From: Paracidovorax konjaci
GTDB lineage: Bacteria > Pseudomonadota > Gammaproteobacteria > Burkholderiales > Burkholderiaceae_C
Length of the DNA stretch: 64,000 bases
Reading direction: 5' to 3'
Assembly (NCBI RefSeq): GCF_900112675.1
Contig: NZ_FOMQ01000008.1
Span: 62,001-126,000, forward strand
A program made the translations under genes and the position numbers. The first letter of the stretch is position 1, and the number at the start of each line of letters is the position of its first letter. The notes beneath the pieces were generated by a model. The model did no database searches, was not told the origin of the DNA, and was given only the letters and a program-made list of their open reading frames with translations. Of the stretch, positions 8,872-17,851 are shown piece by piece.

Positions 8872-10506
8872 TCAGTGCAGCACGCGACCGGGCGCGAAGG
8901 GATCGTCGTGCGGCCGCTCCAGGCCGCCGGAGACACCATCGATGCCGCGGTGCAGGAACACCGCCACCGAGACGGGGCCGCCCTGCGCGGCCGTGCCGTC
9001 GCCGGCCGGCCGGGGCACCTCGAACACCGCGCAGGCCTCCGGGTGGGGCAGCACCGCCGCGTGCCGCGCGGGGTCGAAGGCCACCACCTGCAGCGCGAAC
9101 AGCCCCTGCAGGTCGGAGCGGGCATCCGATTCGCTGTGCAGCAGATGCCGGCCGTGGCCCGCCGCGCCGAGGGCGGAGGCCGCATACACGGCCGGGTCGA
9201 AACCGCTCTCCTGGAGCAACTGCGGCACGGCCTGCGCCAGCGCGGCGCGGAGATCGCCGCCCTCCGCGCGGGCCGCGTGCGCCGCATCGCCCGACCGCCA
9301 CGCGGTCAGCACGTTGTCCAGCGCCTGCTGGTGGTGGCGGTGCTGCGCCAGCGCGCCGGCGCCGGCAGGCTGGGCGTAGACCGCCGGCAGCCGGCCCTCG
9401 GACAGCGCGAGCCAGCCCTTCTGCCCGTGCCAGGTGCCGCGCGGCACGGCGGCGCCCACCATGGCGTCCAGCGCCAGGCTGCCGTCCGCGGCGCGGCTCT
9501 CGGTGGCGATGCGGTAGGCCTGGGCCAGCAGCGGATCGGGTGCATCGCCCGTTTCCGCGAGCCGCTGCATGCCGGCTTTCCAGTAGTCGGCGCTCGGGCC
9601 GCCGAGCTTCTTGCCGTCGCGCTCGAAGCCGCCATCGCTCGACGCGATGAAAAAGGCCAGCCGCTCGGCGGTGAGGCCCTCGTCGTCGCCGAAGACCTTG
9701 CTCAGCGACTTGGCGCTCTCCGGGTTGGTTTCGAACAGCAGGGCGTGCAGGGTGCTGCCGTCGTCCATCTGTACGGGGCGCACCACGGGCCGGTACATGA
9801 GGCTGGAGCGCGGCGCGCCCTCCGCGTCGGGCGGGCTGCGCAGGTCGGCCTCCGCGCCCACTTCCCGGGCCAGCAGCACGGTGAGCAGTTCTTCCGCGCG
9901 GTCGAACGGCAGCTTGAGGAGCGTGCCCGGCACCTGTCCGCCTTCCGACGGCGCGATCGACGCCACGGCGCCCGGGTGCTGCGGCCGGCCGCGGTATTCG
10001 GTGCTGGCGACGTAATCCATGCGGTAGTCGATGGCGCGCGCGGGCTGGGTGTCGCGGCCTTCGATCACCTCGGCCTGGCTGGCCTTGCCCAGCTCCTGGT
10101 GGTTGTTGGTGCGCAGGGACCAGAAGCCGAAGACGGGGACGAAGTCGATACCCGAGGCCTCGACGTGGCGGCGCAGCTCGTTCACCGCGTGGGCGACCGT
10201 TTCGCGTTCCTTGGCGTTGAGCCGCTGCCGCTGCTCGGGCGGGAGCGCGGCCATGCGCTTCCAGGCCGCATCGGAGATCGCGGGGCGCGCGGCCTGCGCA
10301 GGCGCGCCGCCCCCCGCCGGCAGCCTGGCCGTGCGGGGCCGCCTGGGCTCCGCGCCCAGGGCCGGCGAGGAGCGCCGCGGCACATCCGGCCCTCCGGCGG
10401 CCGCGGCGGACGACTGCGGGGCGGCTGGCAGAGGCCCCGCCTCCAGCGCGGGCAGGCGGGGCGAGGTGGGAGACGGCGGCGAGCCGATGCGGTGGGGAAA
10501 GACCAT
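8872..10506 (-). CDS. ripAY: RipAY-like type III effector with gamma-glutamylcyclotransferase (ChaC) fold
   Basis: A 544-residue protein. Residues 1-75 are rich in Ser, Pro and Ala, as in type III secretion signals. From about 122 a ChaC-like domain starts: VPVFGFWSL matches the family's VFGYGSL glycine loop, EYRGRPQHPGAV matches the HRG.P..PG strand, and LLAREVG carries the catalytic-type glutamate (E215 here). Later segments (LHALLFETNPES, FIASSDGGFERDGKKLG, ADYWKAGMQRL) follow the family order. RipAY of Ralstonia is a ChaC effector that degrades host glutathione when bound to plant thioredoxin. A perfect PIP box lies 117 bases upstream. Assignment to RipAY rests on domain, length and promoter, not on a search. 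Confidence 0.75.
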   Translation of the reverse strand: MVFPHRIGSPPSPTSPRLPALEAGPLPAAPQSSAAAAGGPDVPRRSSPALGAEPRRPRTARLPAGGGAPAQAARPAISDAAWKRMAALPPEQRQRLNAKERETVAHAVNELRRHVEASGIDFVPVFGFWSLRTNNHQELGKASQAEVIEGRDTQPARAIDYRMDYVASTEYRGRPQHPGAVASIAPSEGGQVPGTLLKLPFDRAEELLTVLLAREVGAEADLRSPPDAEGAPRSSLMYRPVVRPVQMDDGSTLHALLFETNPESAKSLSKVFGDDEGLTAERLAFFIASSDGGFERDGKKLGGPSADYWKAGMQRLAETGDAPDPLLAQAYRIATESRAADGSLALDAMVGAAVPRGTWHGQKGWLALSEGRLPAVYAQPAGAGALAQHRHHQQALDNVLTAWRSGDAAHAARAEGGDLRAALAQAVPQLLQESGFDPAVYAASALGAAGHGRHLLHSESDARSDLQGLFALQVVAFDPARHAAVLPHPEACAVFEVPRPAGDGTAAQGGPVSVAVFLHRGIDGVSGGLERPHDDPFAPGRVLH

Positions 10507-10586
10507 GGCGGAAGACTCCAGACAGAAAGGAAATCGAAAGGACGGACGGCGCGGGTGGCACCCTGCCCTTGCCCGCCCGAACCGGA

Positions 10587-10648
10587 ACTGTCGGATTCCT
10601 CTGCATGAAAACCCTGCTCCTTCCCGAAGGAGTGGCACGGTCCGCGAA
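10587..10648 (-). promoter_or_regulatory. Perfect PIP box with -10-like element (HrpX-type promoter)
   Basis: On the minus strand TTCGC-N15-TTCGG spans 10648-10624, an exact match to the plant-inducible promoter consensus TTCGB-N15-TTCGB bound by HrpX/HrpB-class activators. Thirty-one bases downstream is GACAGT (10592-10587), one base off the usual YANNNT. It drives the ChaC-fold effector gene that starts at 10506. The rest of the gap between 10649 and 10835 shows nothing else recognisable. Confidence 0.82.
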
Positions 10649-10835
10649 GCCGCGCGCGTGCATTGCACGCCGGAAAGCGGCTGGAAAAACCAAAAACAAA
10701 TATGCAAATGCGCCGTCCGAATAAGCGCGGCAGGCGGAGCCCGGCGAAGCAGCCCCGGCCGGTCGGGGCGACCGGCTGCAAAGGCCCTGGCGGCCAGCCC
10801 CTCGCGTGCGGGGCGGCGCGCCCGCGGCCCGCGCG

Positions 10836-11306
10836 TCAGCCGCGCAGCGGCTGCACCAGCTCCGTGCGCCAGGTGGCGGGGTCGCCGCCCATCTCGGGGC
10901 CGGTCACGTAGCGCTCCCAGGCGTCGTCCGTGGCCTGCAGGCCCTGCGCATCGATCCACGCTCGGAACGCCGCCCAGGCGCCCGGCAGGTCTTCGTAGCG
11001 CCCGCGGTACTCGGTGCGCGCGGCCTGCATGGCGGGCCATTCGCCGGGCCGCATGGCGCCGTTGGGCGCCGCGCCCACGGGCGACTCCAGCGGCACGCCG
11101 ATGTGGAAGTCGAAGGTGTCCGTGGGGCGGCGCAGGTGGTGCGTGAAGAGCGGGCCCGCAGGCTTGGCGCCCTGCGCGGCCAGCGCGTCCATCAGGCTGC
11201 GCACGCCCTGGCCCATCGCCTGCTGGATCTCTTCGCGCGTGCAGGCCACGGGCCAGAGTGCCACGGGCTGCGCGGCGAACGTGGCGATGCGGGGGGTGTC
11301 GATCAT
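10836..11306 (-). CDS. GyrI-like / effector-binding domain protein
   Basis: A 156-residue single-domain protein matching the AraC-type effector-binding (GyrI-like, SOUL-related) fold: PVALWPVACTREEIQ near the start, GPLFTHHLRRPTDTFDFHIGVPL in the middle and a closing Trp-rich end with WERYVTGPEMGGDPATWRTEL. Such stand-alone domains bind small molecules or DNA gyrase. Its ATG overlaps the stop codon of the MscS gene by four bases, so the two are probably one translationally coupled operon. Confidence 0.78.
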   Translation of the reverse strand: MIDTPRIATFAAQPVALWPVACTREEIQQAMGQGVRSLMDALAAQGAKPAGPLFTHHLRRPTDTFDFHIGVPLESPVGAAPNGAMRPGEWPAMQAARTEYRGRYEDLPGAWAAFRAWIDAQGLQATDDAWERYVTGPEMGGDPATWRTELVQPLRG

Positions 11307-12475
11307 CGGGATTCCTTTGGGGGCAGGGCGGGGGTTGCGGGCACGGCAGCTTCCGTGGGGGCCACCATGTGCACGGTGCGCACGGGCACGCCGAACTGTA
11401 CGCCCAGCGATTCCAGCTCGCGCATGAGCGCGAGGTTGATGGCCTGCTGCACGTCCATGTAGGCATTGAAGCCCGGGTCCAGCACGATGTAGACCACCTC
11501 GTACTCCAGCGCGTTGGCGCCGAAGGCCTTGAGGTGGGCCCGGTCGAAGCGCACCTTCTCCTGCGCCTCGATGATGCGGCGCACGGCCTGCGCCACGGCC
11601 TCGGCCTGCGGCGCCGTGGTGGTGTAGCTCACCGTGAAGTTGAAGACGATGCGCCGCTCCTGCAGGTAGCGGTAGTTGTTGATGGTCTGCTTGAGCAGGT
11701 CGGTGTTGGACATCACCACCTGCTCGCCGCCGAGGCTACGGATGCGCGTGGTCTTCACGCCGATGCGCTGCACCGTGCCCGCCACGCCGCCCACGACGAT
11801 GAAGTCGCCCACCTCGAAGGGCTTGTCCACCGCGATGGCGAGCGAGGCGAACAGGTCGCCCAGCACGTTCTGCACGGCCAGTGCGATGGCGATGCCGCCC
11901 ACGCCCAGGCTGGCCACGAAGGCCGTGATGTTGACCCCGAGGTTGGCCAGCATGGCCAGCACGATGGTGGCCCACAGCAGCGTGCGCAACCCCCACGACA
12001 TCAGCGTGCCCGAGGCGCTCACCTGCAGCGACGGCGCCCCCAGGTGCCGCGCCTCGTAGCGGCGGATCGCGATGCCGATCGCGCGCGTGCCCCAGAGCGC
12101 CATCTGCAGGGCCAGCGCGATGAACCACAGTTGCCCCACGCGCGCCTGCCAGCGCGGCGCCAGGTCCAGCATGCCCACGCCGACCAGCAGCGCCACCAGC
12201 AGGATCAGCAGGTGGCTGGTGCCGCCCAGCACGTCGGCCACGATGGCGGCCACGCCACCCGCGCCTTCCTTGCCGCCGGCAGCCGCCGCGCGGCCCTCGG
12301 CGATGCGCCGGCTGCGGCGCTGGGCCACGCCCAGCAGCAGCGTGATGGCGAGGTACACGCCCAGCGCCGCGGCCACCGCCAGGGCGATGCTGGAGAGGGA
12401 CAGCCCCCAGACCGCTTCGTCGCGGAACCAGGACAGCAGGGTCGGGGAAGGGGTGGATGGATCGTCGTGCGGCAT
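11303..12475 (-). CDS. Small-conductance mechanosensitive channel (MscS family)
   Basis: A 390-residue membrane protein with four or five predicted helices in the first 240 residues, then the MscS core: a Gly/Ala-rich pore helix (FVASLGVGGIAIALAVQNVL) followed by the beta domain (DKPFEVGDFIVVGGVAGTV, TRIRSLGGEQVVMSN). It opens under membrane tension to release solutes in hypo-osmotic shock. The ATG at 12475 has the ribosome binding site AAGGAG nearby; an upstream extension in frame looks unlike protein. It is coupled to the GyrI-like gene downstream. Confidence 0.88.
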   Translation of the reverse strand: MPHDDPSTPSPTLLSWFRDEAVWGLSLSSIALAVAAALGVYLAITLLLGVAQRRSRRIAEGRAAAAGGKEGAGGVAAIVADVLGGTSHLLILLVALLVGVGMLDLAPRWQARVGQLWFIALALQMALWGTRAIGIAIRRYEARHLGAPSLQVSASGTLMSWGLRTLLWATIVLAMLANLGVNITAFVASLGVGGIAIALAVQNVLGDLFASLAIAVDKPFEVGDFIVVGGVAGTVQRIGVKTTRIRSLGGEQVVMSNTDLLKQTINNYRYLQERRIVFNFTVSYTTTAPQAEAVAQAVRRIIEAQEKVRFDRAHLKAFGANALEYEVVYIVLDPGFNAYMDVQQAINLALMRELESLGVQFGVPVRTVHMVAPTEAAVPATPALPPKESR

Positions 12476-12603
12476 GTCGCTCCTTGTCTCGAAAACCCGT
12501 GGCGGCGCTCCGCCTGCGGCGGCACCGGAATCGGGAGGGTGGGTGGGTGGTGGGTGAATCGTCGGGCGGTGGCGCGCGGCGCACCGCCCAGGCATCGGAT
12601 TGC

Positions 12604-12654
12604 CTCCATGCCGCCGTATCCATTGAATACTTTGCTATTTATTCAATAGCAAAC
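12604..12654 (+). repeat. Intergenic hairpin repeat, copy 1 of 6
   Basis: Begins CTCCATGCCGCC and ends AATAGCAAAC. TTTGCTATT (12631-12639) pairs with AATAGCAAA (12645-12653), while TTGAATA (12623-12629) can instead pair with TATTCAA (12640-12646), so two exclusive hairpins are possible. It lies between the start of mscS and the end of the next minus-strand gene. Confidence 0.85.
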
Positions 12655-12723
12655 CAAGGAGACAGAAGGAGGCTTGGGCGCTGGAGAAGAGGGGCCCCGC
12701 GGCCCGTCCCCGGCCCGCCCGGC

Positions 12724-13110
12724 TCAGACGTCGGCGGCGATGGCTGGCTCGCTCTTGCCCAGCGCGTCCAGCGTCACGTGGATCTGCGGTGCGTCGATGA
12801 GGTCCGGGCGTTCGCCGCCCACGTCGGCCAGCGCGGTGAACTGCCCGTCGAGGAAGAGGAAGGTGATCGCGCCCACCACGCCGGCCAGCGCGTGCTCGGG
12901 CGATTCGAAGCCCGACGAAGCGATCTTCTCGTCCGCATCGAGCTGGAAGGCGTAGCCCTTGCCTTCGCGGTCCAGGCGGCCCAGGTCGATGAGCTTGTCC
13001 TTCACGTTGCTGGCGTACACGCGGCCGTTGGCGGCGTAGAAGGTGAAGGGCACGGCGGTGGGGGCGGCAGCGGCCGCGCGGACACCGGCGGAGGGGACGG
13101 GAGTCGTCAT
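12724..13110 (-). CDS. Hypothetical protein, conserved-looking, 128 residues
   Basis: I do not recognise the family. After an Ala/Pro-rich start (MTTPVPSAGVRAAAAAPTA) comes a compact, likely folded region with PFTFYAANGRVYASNVKDKL, a GKGYAFQLDADEKI stretch and a hydrophobic LAGVVGAITFLFLDG segment that is too polar-flanked to call a membrane helix with certainty. Codon use matches the neighbours. The ATG at 13110 gives the best start; the frame continues upstream without resemblance. It stands alone with long gaps on both sides. Confidence 0.65.
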   Translation of the reverse strand: MTTPVPSAGVRAAAAAPTAVPFTFYAANGRVYASNVKDKLIDLGRLDREGKGYAFQLDADEKIASSGFESPEHALAGVVGAITFLFLDGQFTALADVGGERPDLIDAPQIHVTLDALGKSEPAIAADV

Positions 13111-13350
13111 GGCTGTGGTCCTGTGCTGAAGGGCCGCGGCGCCATGCCGCGGCGCGGTGGCAGGGGAGGAAAGCGGAAGGGGGAGAAAGGAACGAACCGA
13201 AAGGCGCGGAGCGGGCCACGCGCAGCGGCCGGCTGAGGCCATCGTAGGCAGGCGGGGGGCCGCCCGCTGTAGGAGGAGGCCCCACACGCCCCGGCATCCA
13301 CCGCGCGCCCGGCGGCGGGCCGGGCCCTCCGCCCCGCCCCCGGCCCGACG

Positions 13351-15087
13351 TCAGTGCGGTGAGGGCGACGGCGGCGACGGCGGCTGCGCGCGCGGCGTCT
13401 CGGCCAGCGCCGCGACCGAGGGCGGCAGCCACCGGTAGCGCGCATCGAGCACGTCGCGGTCGGGCCGGTAGCCCTTCCACTCGATGCGCAGCAGGTTCAC
13501 CAGCGTGTGCGCCGCCCAGTCCGCGCGCAACGGGCGCTGCGCGAGGCCCAGCGGCGCGAGCGGCGCCCGGCCGTTGTGCCACACGATGGCCGGTATGCGG
13601 TAGCCCGCCTCGGTGCCCGGGCTGTGGCCGGCCCAGTTGGCGCCGTGGCCCACCTCCTGCCCGTGGTCCGAGAGGTACATGAACGCGCGGTAGCCGCCGG
13701 GCGCGCCGCCCTCGCGCGTGCGCTGCAGGAGGGTGGAGACGATGCCGTCGTGGTAGAGCACGGCCGCGTCGTACTCCTCGCGGCGGTCGCGCAGCCAGCC
13801 GGGCCGGCCCGCGCGCGCGAGCGTGGCATCCACCGCGTCGGGGTGGTCGTCGAACGGGTTGGCGCCCGGCGGAAAGCGCAGGTCGTAGTGCGGGTGCGCG
13901 CCCAGCAGGTGCAGCACCAGCAGCTTGCGCGGCGCGGGGTCGGCCAGCGCCTCTTCCACGCAGTCGAGCACCTCGCTGTCGAGCGAGGCGCCGGAGCGGC
14001 CCGGCGTGCGGTTGTTCATCTCGAATTCATCGGCCAGGCGGCCGTGCAGCTGCTCGATGCCCACGTCGTCGTGGTTGCTCATCCACCAGACCTTGTAGCC
14101 CGCCGCGCGCGCCACCGCGATCGCATGGTGCGGGTGCGCCTCGTCGGGCTCGCCGAAGCGGAAGAAGCTGCGCAGCGCGGGCAGCGTGGTCGCATCGGCC
14201 GACCAGGCCTGGAAGGCCGTGAACGCCTCGCCCAGCGCCGCCTGCTGCGCCTGCAGGCCCGGCGTGGTGGGGCGGCCATAGCCGTAGAGCGACATGTTGT
14301 CGCGGTTCACGCTGTCGGAGATCACCAGCACCACGAGCGCCGGCCCGTCCTCGGCCATCGTGGGCGCATCGGCGCGGGCGCGTTCCAGCAACACCTGCCG
14401 CGCCTCCTGCTGGTGGGCCCAGCCGGTGCGCACGTGCTCCACCTTGTGGTTCCACTGCGCCCAGTAGGCCAGCGGATGCAGCCGCCGCCAGGGCTTGCTC
14501 GCATAGGCCGCGGCCCCCGTCAGCATCACCGCCCCGCCCAGCCCCAGCAGGGCCGCGCGGCGCGACCGCGAGCGCGGCACCGGCGCCACCGCCGGGGCGG
14601 CAGCCCCTGCCGCGCGCTGCGGCGGGCCGCCGCGCCGGCCCCGCAGCACGCACACGGCCAGCACCGCGGCCACGGCGCCCACGAAGCCCGCCGCCAGCAG
14701 CGCGCCGCGCCAGTACATGCGCAAGAACTCGGCGCTCTCGCGCGCATTGGTGTTGGCGGCGGCGCCGAGCACCATCGCGCTGTCGGGGGCGGCCTGGTAG
14801 GTCTGCAGCAGGTAGGCCCGCGCCACGCCGTCCAGCACGAACACCATCGCCCACGCCCACAGCAGCACGGCGCGCAGCCGGTGCACCCAGCGGCTGCGCA
14901 CGGGCCAGAACAGCCACGCGAAGGGCGGCGCGGCCAGCACCGCCAGTTGCGCCACGCGCTTGCCGTCGTGGCCCAGCACGATCAATCCCAGCGCCACCAG
15001 GCAGGCCAGCACCAGCGGCAGCCAGCCGCCGCGCAGCGACGCCCGGAGCCAGGGGGTGGAGGAAGGGGATCGGGAAGAAAAAGCCAT
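13351..15087 (-). CDS. Phosphoethanolamine transferase-like sulfatase family membrane enzyme
   Basis: A 578-residue protein with about five N-terminal membrane helices (residues 20-230) and a periplasmic alkaline-phosphatase-superfamily domain. VISDSVNRDNMSLYGYGRPTTP resembles the first metal-site segment, SADATTLPALRSFF holds the Thr nucleophile position, and YLSDHGQEVGHG supplies the DHG(E/Q) metal ligands. EptA-type enzymes transfer phosphoethanolamine to lipid A or other surface glycans. The substrate here is unknown. The ATG at 15087 is chosen since the preceding in-frame stretch is unlike protein. Confidence 0.82.
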   Translation of the reverse strand: MAFSSRSPSSTPWLRASLRGGWLPLVLACLVALGLIVLGHDGKRVAQLAVLAAPPFAWLFWPVRSRWVHRLRAVLLWAWAMVFVLDGVARAYLLQTYQAAPDSAMVLGAAANTNARESAEFLRMYWRGALLAAGFVGAVAAVLAVCVLRGRRGGPPQRAAGAAAPAVAPVPRSRSRRAALLGLGGAVMLTGAAAYASKPWRRLHPLAYWAQWNHKVEHVRTGWAHQQEARQVLLERARADAPTMAEDGPALVVLVISDSVNRDNMSLYGYGRPTTPGLQAQQAALGEAFTAFQAWSADATTLPALRSFFRFGEPDEAHPHHAIAVARAAGYKVWWMSNHDDVGIEQLHGRLADEFEMNNRTPGRSGASLDSEVLDCVEEALADPAPRKLLVLHLLGAHPHYDLRFPPGANPFDDHPDAVDATLARAGRPGWLRDRREEYDAAVLYHDGIVSTLLQRTREGGAPGGYRAFMYLSDHGQEVGHGANWAGHSPGTEAGYRIPAIVWHNGRAPLAPLGLAQRPLRADWAAHTLVNLLRIEWKGYRPDRDVLDARYRWLPPSVAALAETPRAQPPSPPSPSPH

Positions 15088-15240
15088 GCGGGGGCGGCCG
15101 CGGGGCTGGCATGGCAGCCGCCCACGGCCGGGAAAACAGTGCGGGCGCGGCATTGTGCCGCGCGGGCAATGGCCCCGTGCCACCGTCCAGGATTCGGCCG
15201 GCCGGGCGCCCCGCGAGCGGCCTCTTCAAGAAGAAACCGG

Positions 15241-15291
15241 CTCCATGCCGCCAGTTCCATTGGATAGTTTGCTATTGATTCAATAGCAAAC
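15241..15291 (+). repeat. Intergenic hairpin repeat, copy 2 of 6
   Basis: Same layout as the other copies (CTCCATGCCGCC start, TAGCAAAC end). This copy has the strongest inner palindrome: 12-bp arms GTTTGCTATTGA (15267-15278) and TCAATAGCAAAC (15280-15291) around a single T. It ends six bases from the SDR stop codon, so on the minus strand it directly follows that gene. Confidence 0.87.
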
Positions 15292-15296
15292 AGGGG

Positions 15297-16403
15297 TCAT
15301 GGACGGCGGCGGCCCGCCCACCAGCCGTAGGCGAGGCCCGCCACGCCGAGCGCCGCGACCAGGCCCAGCGTGCCGGCGCGCCGCTTGCGGTGCCCGCCTT
15401 CCACGGCCGTGCCGAGCGACGGCGAGAACAGGTTGCCCTCGCTCTCGGCCTCGGGCCTGGCGCGCGCCAGGCCCCAGTCGGAGAGGCAGCGCATCCAGCG
15501 GGCCACGGTGCCCGGGGCGACCGCATGGGCCACGCGGCCGGGCAGCGCGCCCATGCCCATCCACGTCACCGCGCGCGGGCGCAGCGCCCGCGACAGCGCC
15601 ACCACCGCATCCGCAACCCGGTGCGGATCGACCATGGGCAGCGGCGGCCGGATGCGCCGGCCCGTGTAGTTGGCGCCGTGCGAGAGGCCCGGCGAATCGA
15701 CGAAGGTCGGCGCCACGTCGCAGATGTGGACGTGCGGCAGGTCGGACACCTCGGCGCGCAGGCTCTCCGAGAGGCCGCGCAGGCCGAACTTGCTGGCCGT
15801 ATAGGCGGCCGCATAGGGCGCCGGCACCCAGCCGCCCACGGAGATGAGGTTGACGAGCCGGCCCGCGCCGCGCTCGCGGAAATGCGGCAGCACGGCGTGC
15901 GCGCCATGCAGGTGGCCCAGCAGGTTGGATTCCACCACGCGGCGGTGCGCCTCCACGGGCACCTCGTCGAAGCGGCCGATCGCGCCCACGCCCACGCCGT
16001 TCACCCAGACGTCGATGCGCCCGAAATGGCGCAGGGCCTTGTCCGCCAGCGACTGCACGGCCGCGGCGTCGGTGACGTCCGTGGGCACGCCGATCGCATG
16101 GCCGCCGGCCTTGCGGCAGGCCAGCGCCACGGGCGCAAGCGTGTCGGCGCTGCGCGAGGCCAGCACCAGGCAGGCACCGCGCCGCGCGAAGGCCAGCGCG
16201 ATGGCATGGCCGATGCCGCTGGAGGCGCCGGTGATCACCACCACCGGGTGCTCCGGCACATGGCCGGCCGCGGACGCGGCGGAGGAGGAAGGGTCGGAAG
16301 CCGCCTCGCCGCCGTCGGCAGGGGCCGGCGGCGTTGCGGAAGCGGAGGAAGGAGCGGAACGCGCGTGGCGATCGGAATCGTCGAAAGCGTCTGAAAGGGG
16401 CAT
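15297..16403 (-). CDS. Short-chain dehydrogenase/reductase with C-terminal membrane anchor
   Basis: A 368-residue NAD(P)-dependent oxidoreductase. A disordered Ser/Ala/Pro-rich N-terminal extension of about 50 residues precedes a classical SDR core: TGASSGIGHAIA (cofactor loop), NGVGVG in place of NNAG, Ser in SVGGW, and YTASK with the catalytic Tyr and Lys. After the core, a basic linker leads to a single hydrophobic segment (LGLVAALGVAGLAYGWWAG) and a basic end, suggesting a tail anchor. The physiological substrate is unknown. The N-terminal extension could mean that translation really starts further in, but no better internal ATG is evident. Confidence 0.85.
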   Translation of the reverse strand: MPLSDAFDDSDRHARSAPSSASATPPAPADGGEAASDPSSSAASAAGHVPEHPVVVITGASSGIGHAIALAFARRGACLVLASRSADTLAPVALACRKAGGHAIGVPTDVTDAAAVQSLADKALRHFGRIDVWVNGVGVGAIGRFDEVPVEAHRRVVESNLLGHLHGAHAVLPHFRERGAGRLVNLISVGGWVPAPYAAAYTASKFGLRGLSESLRAEVSDLPHVHICDVAPTFVDSPGLSHGANYTGRRIRPPLPMVDPHRVADAVVALSRALRPRAVTWMGMGALPGRVAHAVAPGTVARWMRCLSDWGLARARPEAESEGNLFSPSLGTAVEGGHRKRRAGTLGLVAALGVAGLAYGWWAGRRRP

Positions 16404-16525
16404 GGAGGATGTCCTGCGAGAGCGTGCCCGGCCCTTATGGCCGGGCTCTTGCCCCGGTTGTAGGCCATGCCGTGCCCCGGCCGCGTAGGACGATGCCGGT
16501 CACGCCCCGCGCACCGCCGCGCGAC

Positions 16526-17773
16526 TCAGTAGCCGTTGCTCACCGATTCCTGGTGCCTGCGTTGTTCGGCTTCGTCCGCCGCACGACGCTCGGCCGCGGT
16601 GGTGGGGATGCTGTCCATCAGGCCCTGGCCGCCCATCCGGCGGATGGCACGGTCGCATTCGGCCACGATCTTTTCGAGCGCGGAATAGTTGGCGAAGCCG
16701 CGCAACATGGCCTCCAGCTCCGCGCGTGCGGCCTGCGGCACGTTGTTGCCTTTCAGCGCGGCCTTCAGCGTTTCGGCATTCGCGGCAAGGTCCTTGATGG
16801 GGCCGAACTGCTCGCGCGCCCGGCGCAGGGCGGCCGCGTTGCTCTGCAACGCACGCCTTTGGGAGCCCAGGTCCCCGGAGACGACGGGCTCCGGTGTCCG
16901 TGAAAAATCCCGGAGCATGCCCATCTGCCGGGCGCCGCCGCGGTCCGCGCCGTTCAGGATGTTGCTCATGAGGATGGTGCCGGTGCGCTGCTCCTTGAGC
17001 GCATCGATCGCGTCGTCGGCATCGTCGGCGGCGTCGTAATCCCCGTCCATTTCCGCGTTGTCGCGCAGGTTGATCAGGTCGTAGAGCTGCCTGTCCGAGG
17101 CCCTGACCTGCTTCAGCAGCGCCTCCGCGGCCTTCTCCAGCGGCGTCTGCTCCGGCTTGCCCGCCTCCGCCGTGGACACCGCGGGCCGGGGCACCGCGGC
17201 CGTGGCGGGGCGCTGGGCATGGACCACGTTCGCGGGCCGCGCGGCCGCAGCGCCGTGCGCCGTGCCCAGCGCATGCTGCAGCCCCACGGGCCGGGGCTTC
17301 GCCTGGGCCGGCGGCTGGAACTTCGCCGCGGGGGCAGCGCCTGCGGAAGACTGCGCCGTGGTCGCGGAGTGCGGCCCGGCCGGGCGGCCCGGCGGCGCGG
17401 CGAATTTCGACGGCTTGGCGTGCGACTGCTGGAAATGCTGCGCCGCAGTCGGATAGTGCGAAGGGGCCGGACGCGGGGGCGCCGGCCGTGCCGGCGGCTG
17501 CGAGGTGCCCTGCGGCCGGGCGGCGGCCGAATGCACGGCGTGCGCCGGGCCCTGCGGGGCCGCGTGCTTCGCCGCCCCCGGCGCCGCGTTGTTGCGCGGC
17601 CCGATGGGCGCCTGCTCCTGCCGGCCATACCGTGCGCTCAGCCCCTCGTGCTGTGAAAGCTTGCTGGACTGGGGCAGCTTCGTGTAGCCCTTGGCCAGCG
17701 CCGACAGCTGGCCGAAGCCGCTCTGGACCTTCTGGGCCCCCTGTGAAAACAATCGCTTGGCGGATATCGACAT
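16526..17773 (-). CDS. Candidate type III effector of unknown fold with PIP-box promoter
   Basis: A 415-residue protein I cannot place in a family. It begins MSISAKRLFSQGAQKVQSGF, has a long low-complexity Ala/Pro/Gln/His-rich region (about residues 60-220), and a helical C-terminal half with charged heptads: an acidic cluster (EMDGDYDAADDADDAID) and segments such as LRRAREQFGPIKDLAANAETL and IVAECDRAIRRM. No signal peptide or membrane helix is seen. The Ser/Gln-rich, acid-poor first 50 residues fit a type III secretion signal. The decisive clue is the perfect HrpX-type promoter 115 bases upstream with the right -10 spacing. Confidence 0.68.
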   Translation of the reverse strand: MSISAKRLFSQGAQKVQSGFGQLSALAKGYTKLPQSSKLSQHEGLSARYGRQEQAPIGPRNNAAPGAAKHAAPQGPAHAVHSAAARPQGTSQPPARPAPPRPAPSHYPTAAQHFQQSHAKPSKFAAPPGRPAGPHSATTAQSSAGAAPAAKFQPPAQAKPRPVGLQHALGTAHGAAAARPANVVHAQRPATAAVPRPAVSTAEAGKPEQTPLEKAAEALLKQVRASDRQLYDLINLRDNAEMDGDYDAADDADDAIDALKEQRTGTILMSNILNGADRGGARQMGMLRDFSRTPEPVVSGDLGSQRRALQSNAAALRRAREQFGPIKDLAANAETLKAALKGNNVPQAARAELEAMLRGFANYSALEKIVAECDRAIRRMGGQGLMDSIPTTAAERRAADEAEQRRHQESVSNGY

Positions 17774-17851
17774 CGTTGCGCTCCGAAGCGCGAGGCACGG
17801 TGGGCCGGCACGGCGCCGACCGATCCCGGTGGATCGCGGTGAAGAGCCTCC

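Noticed and set aside
8776-10608. Long plus-strand open frame opposite the ChaC-fold effector gene
   Set aside because: It is antisense to a well-supported gene, has no start signal and its composition follows from third-position GC bias in the true frame.
12604-12654. Repeat family as an IS or MITE with terminal inverted repeats
   Set aside because: The 50-bp units have no transposase-type ends and no target-site duplications were seen; the dyads are internal, which fits an RNA or DNA hairpin better.
13507-15267. Long plus-strand open frame opposite the phosphoethanolamine-transferase-like gene
   Set aside because: Arg/Ala/Gly/His-rich with no family resemblance; an antisense shadow of the real gene.
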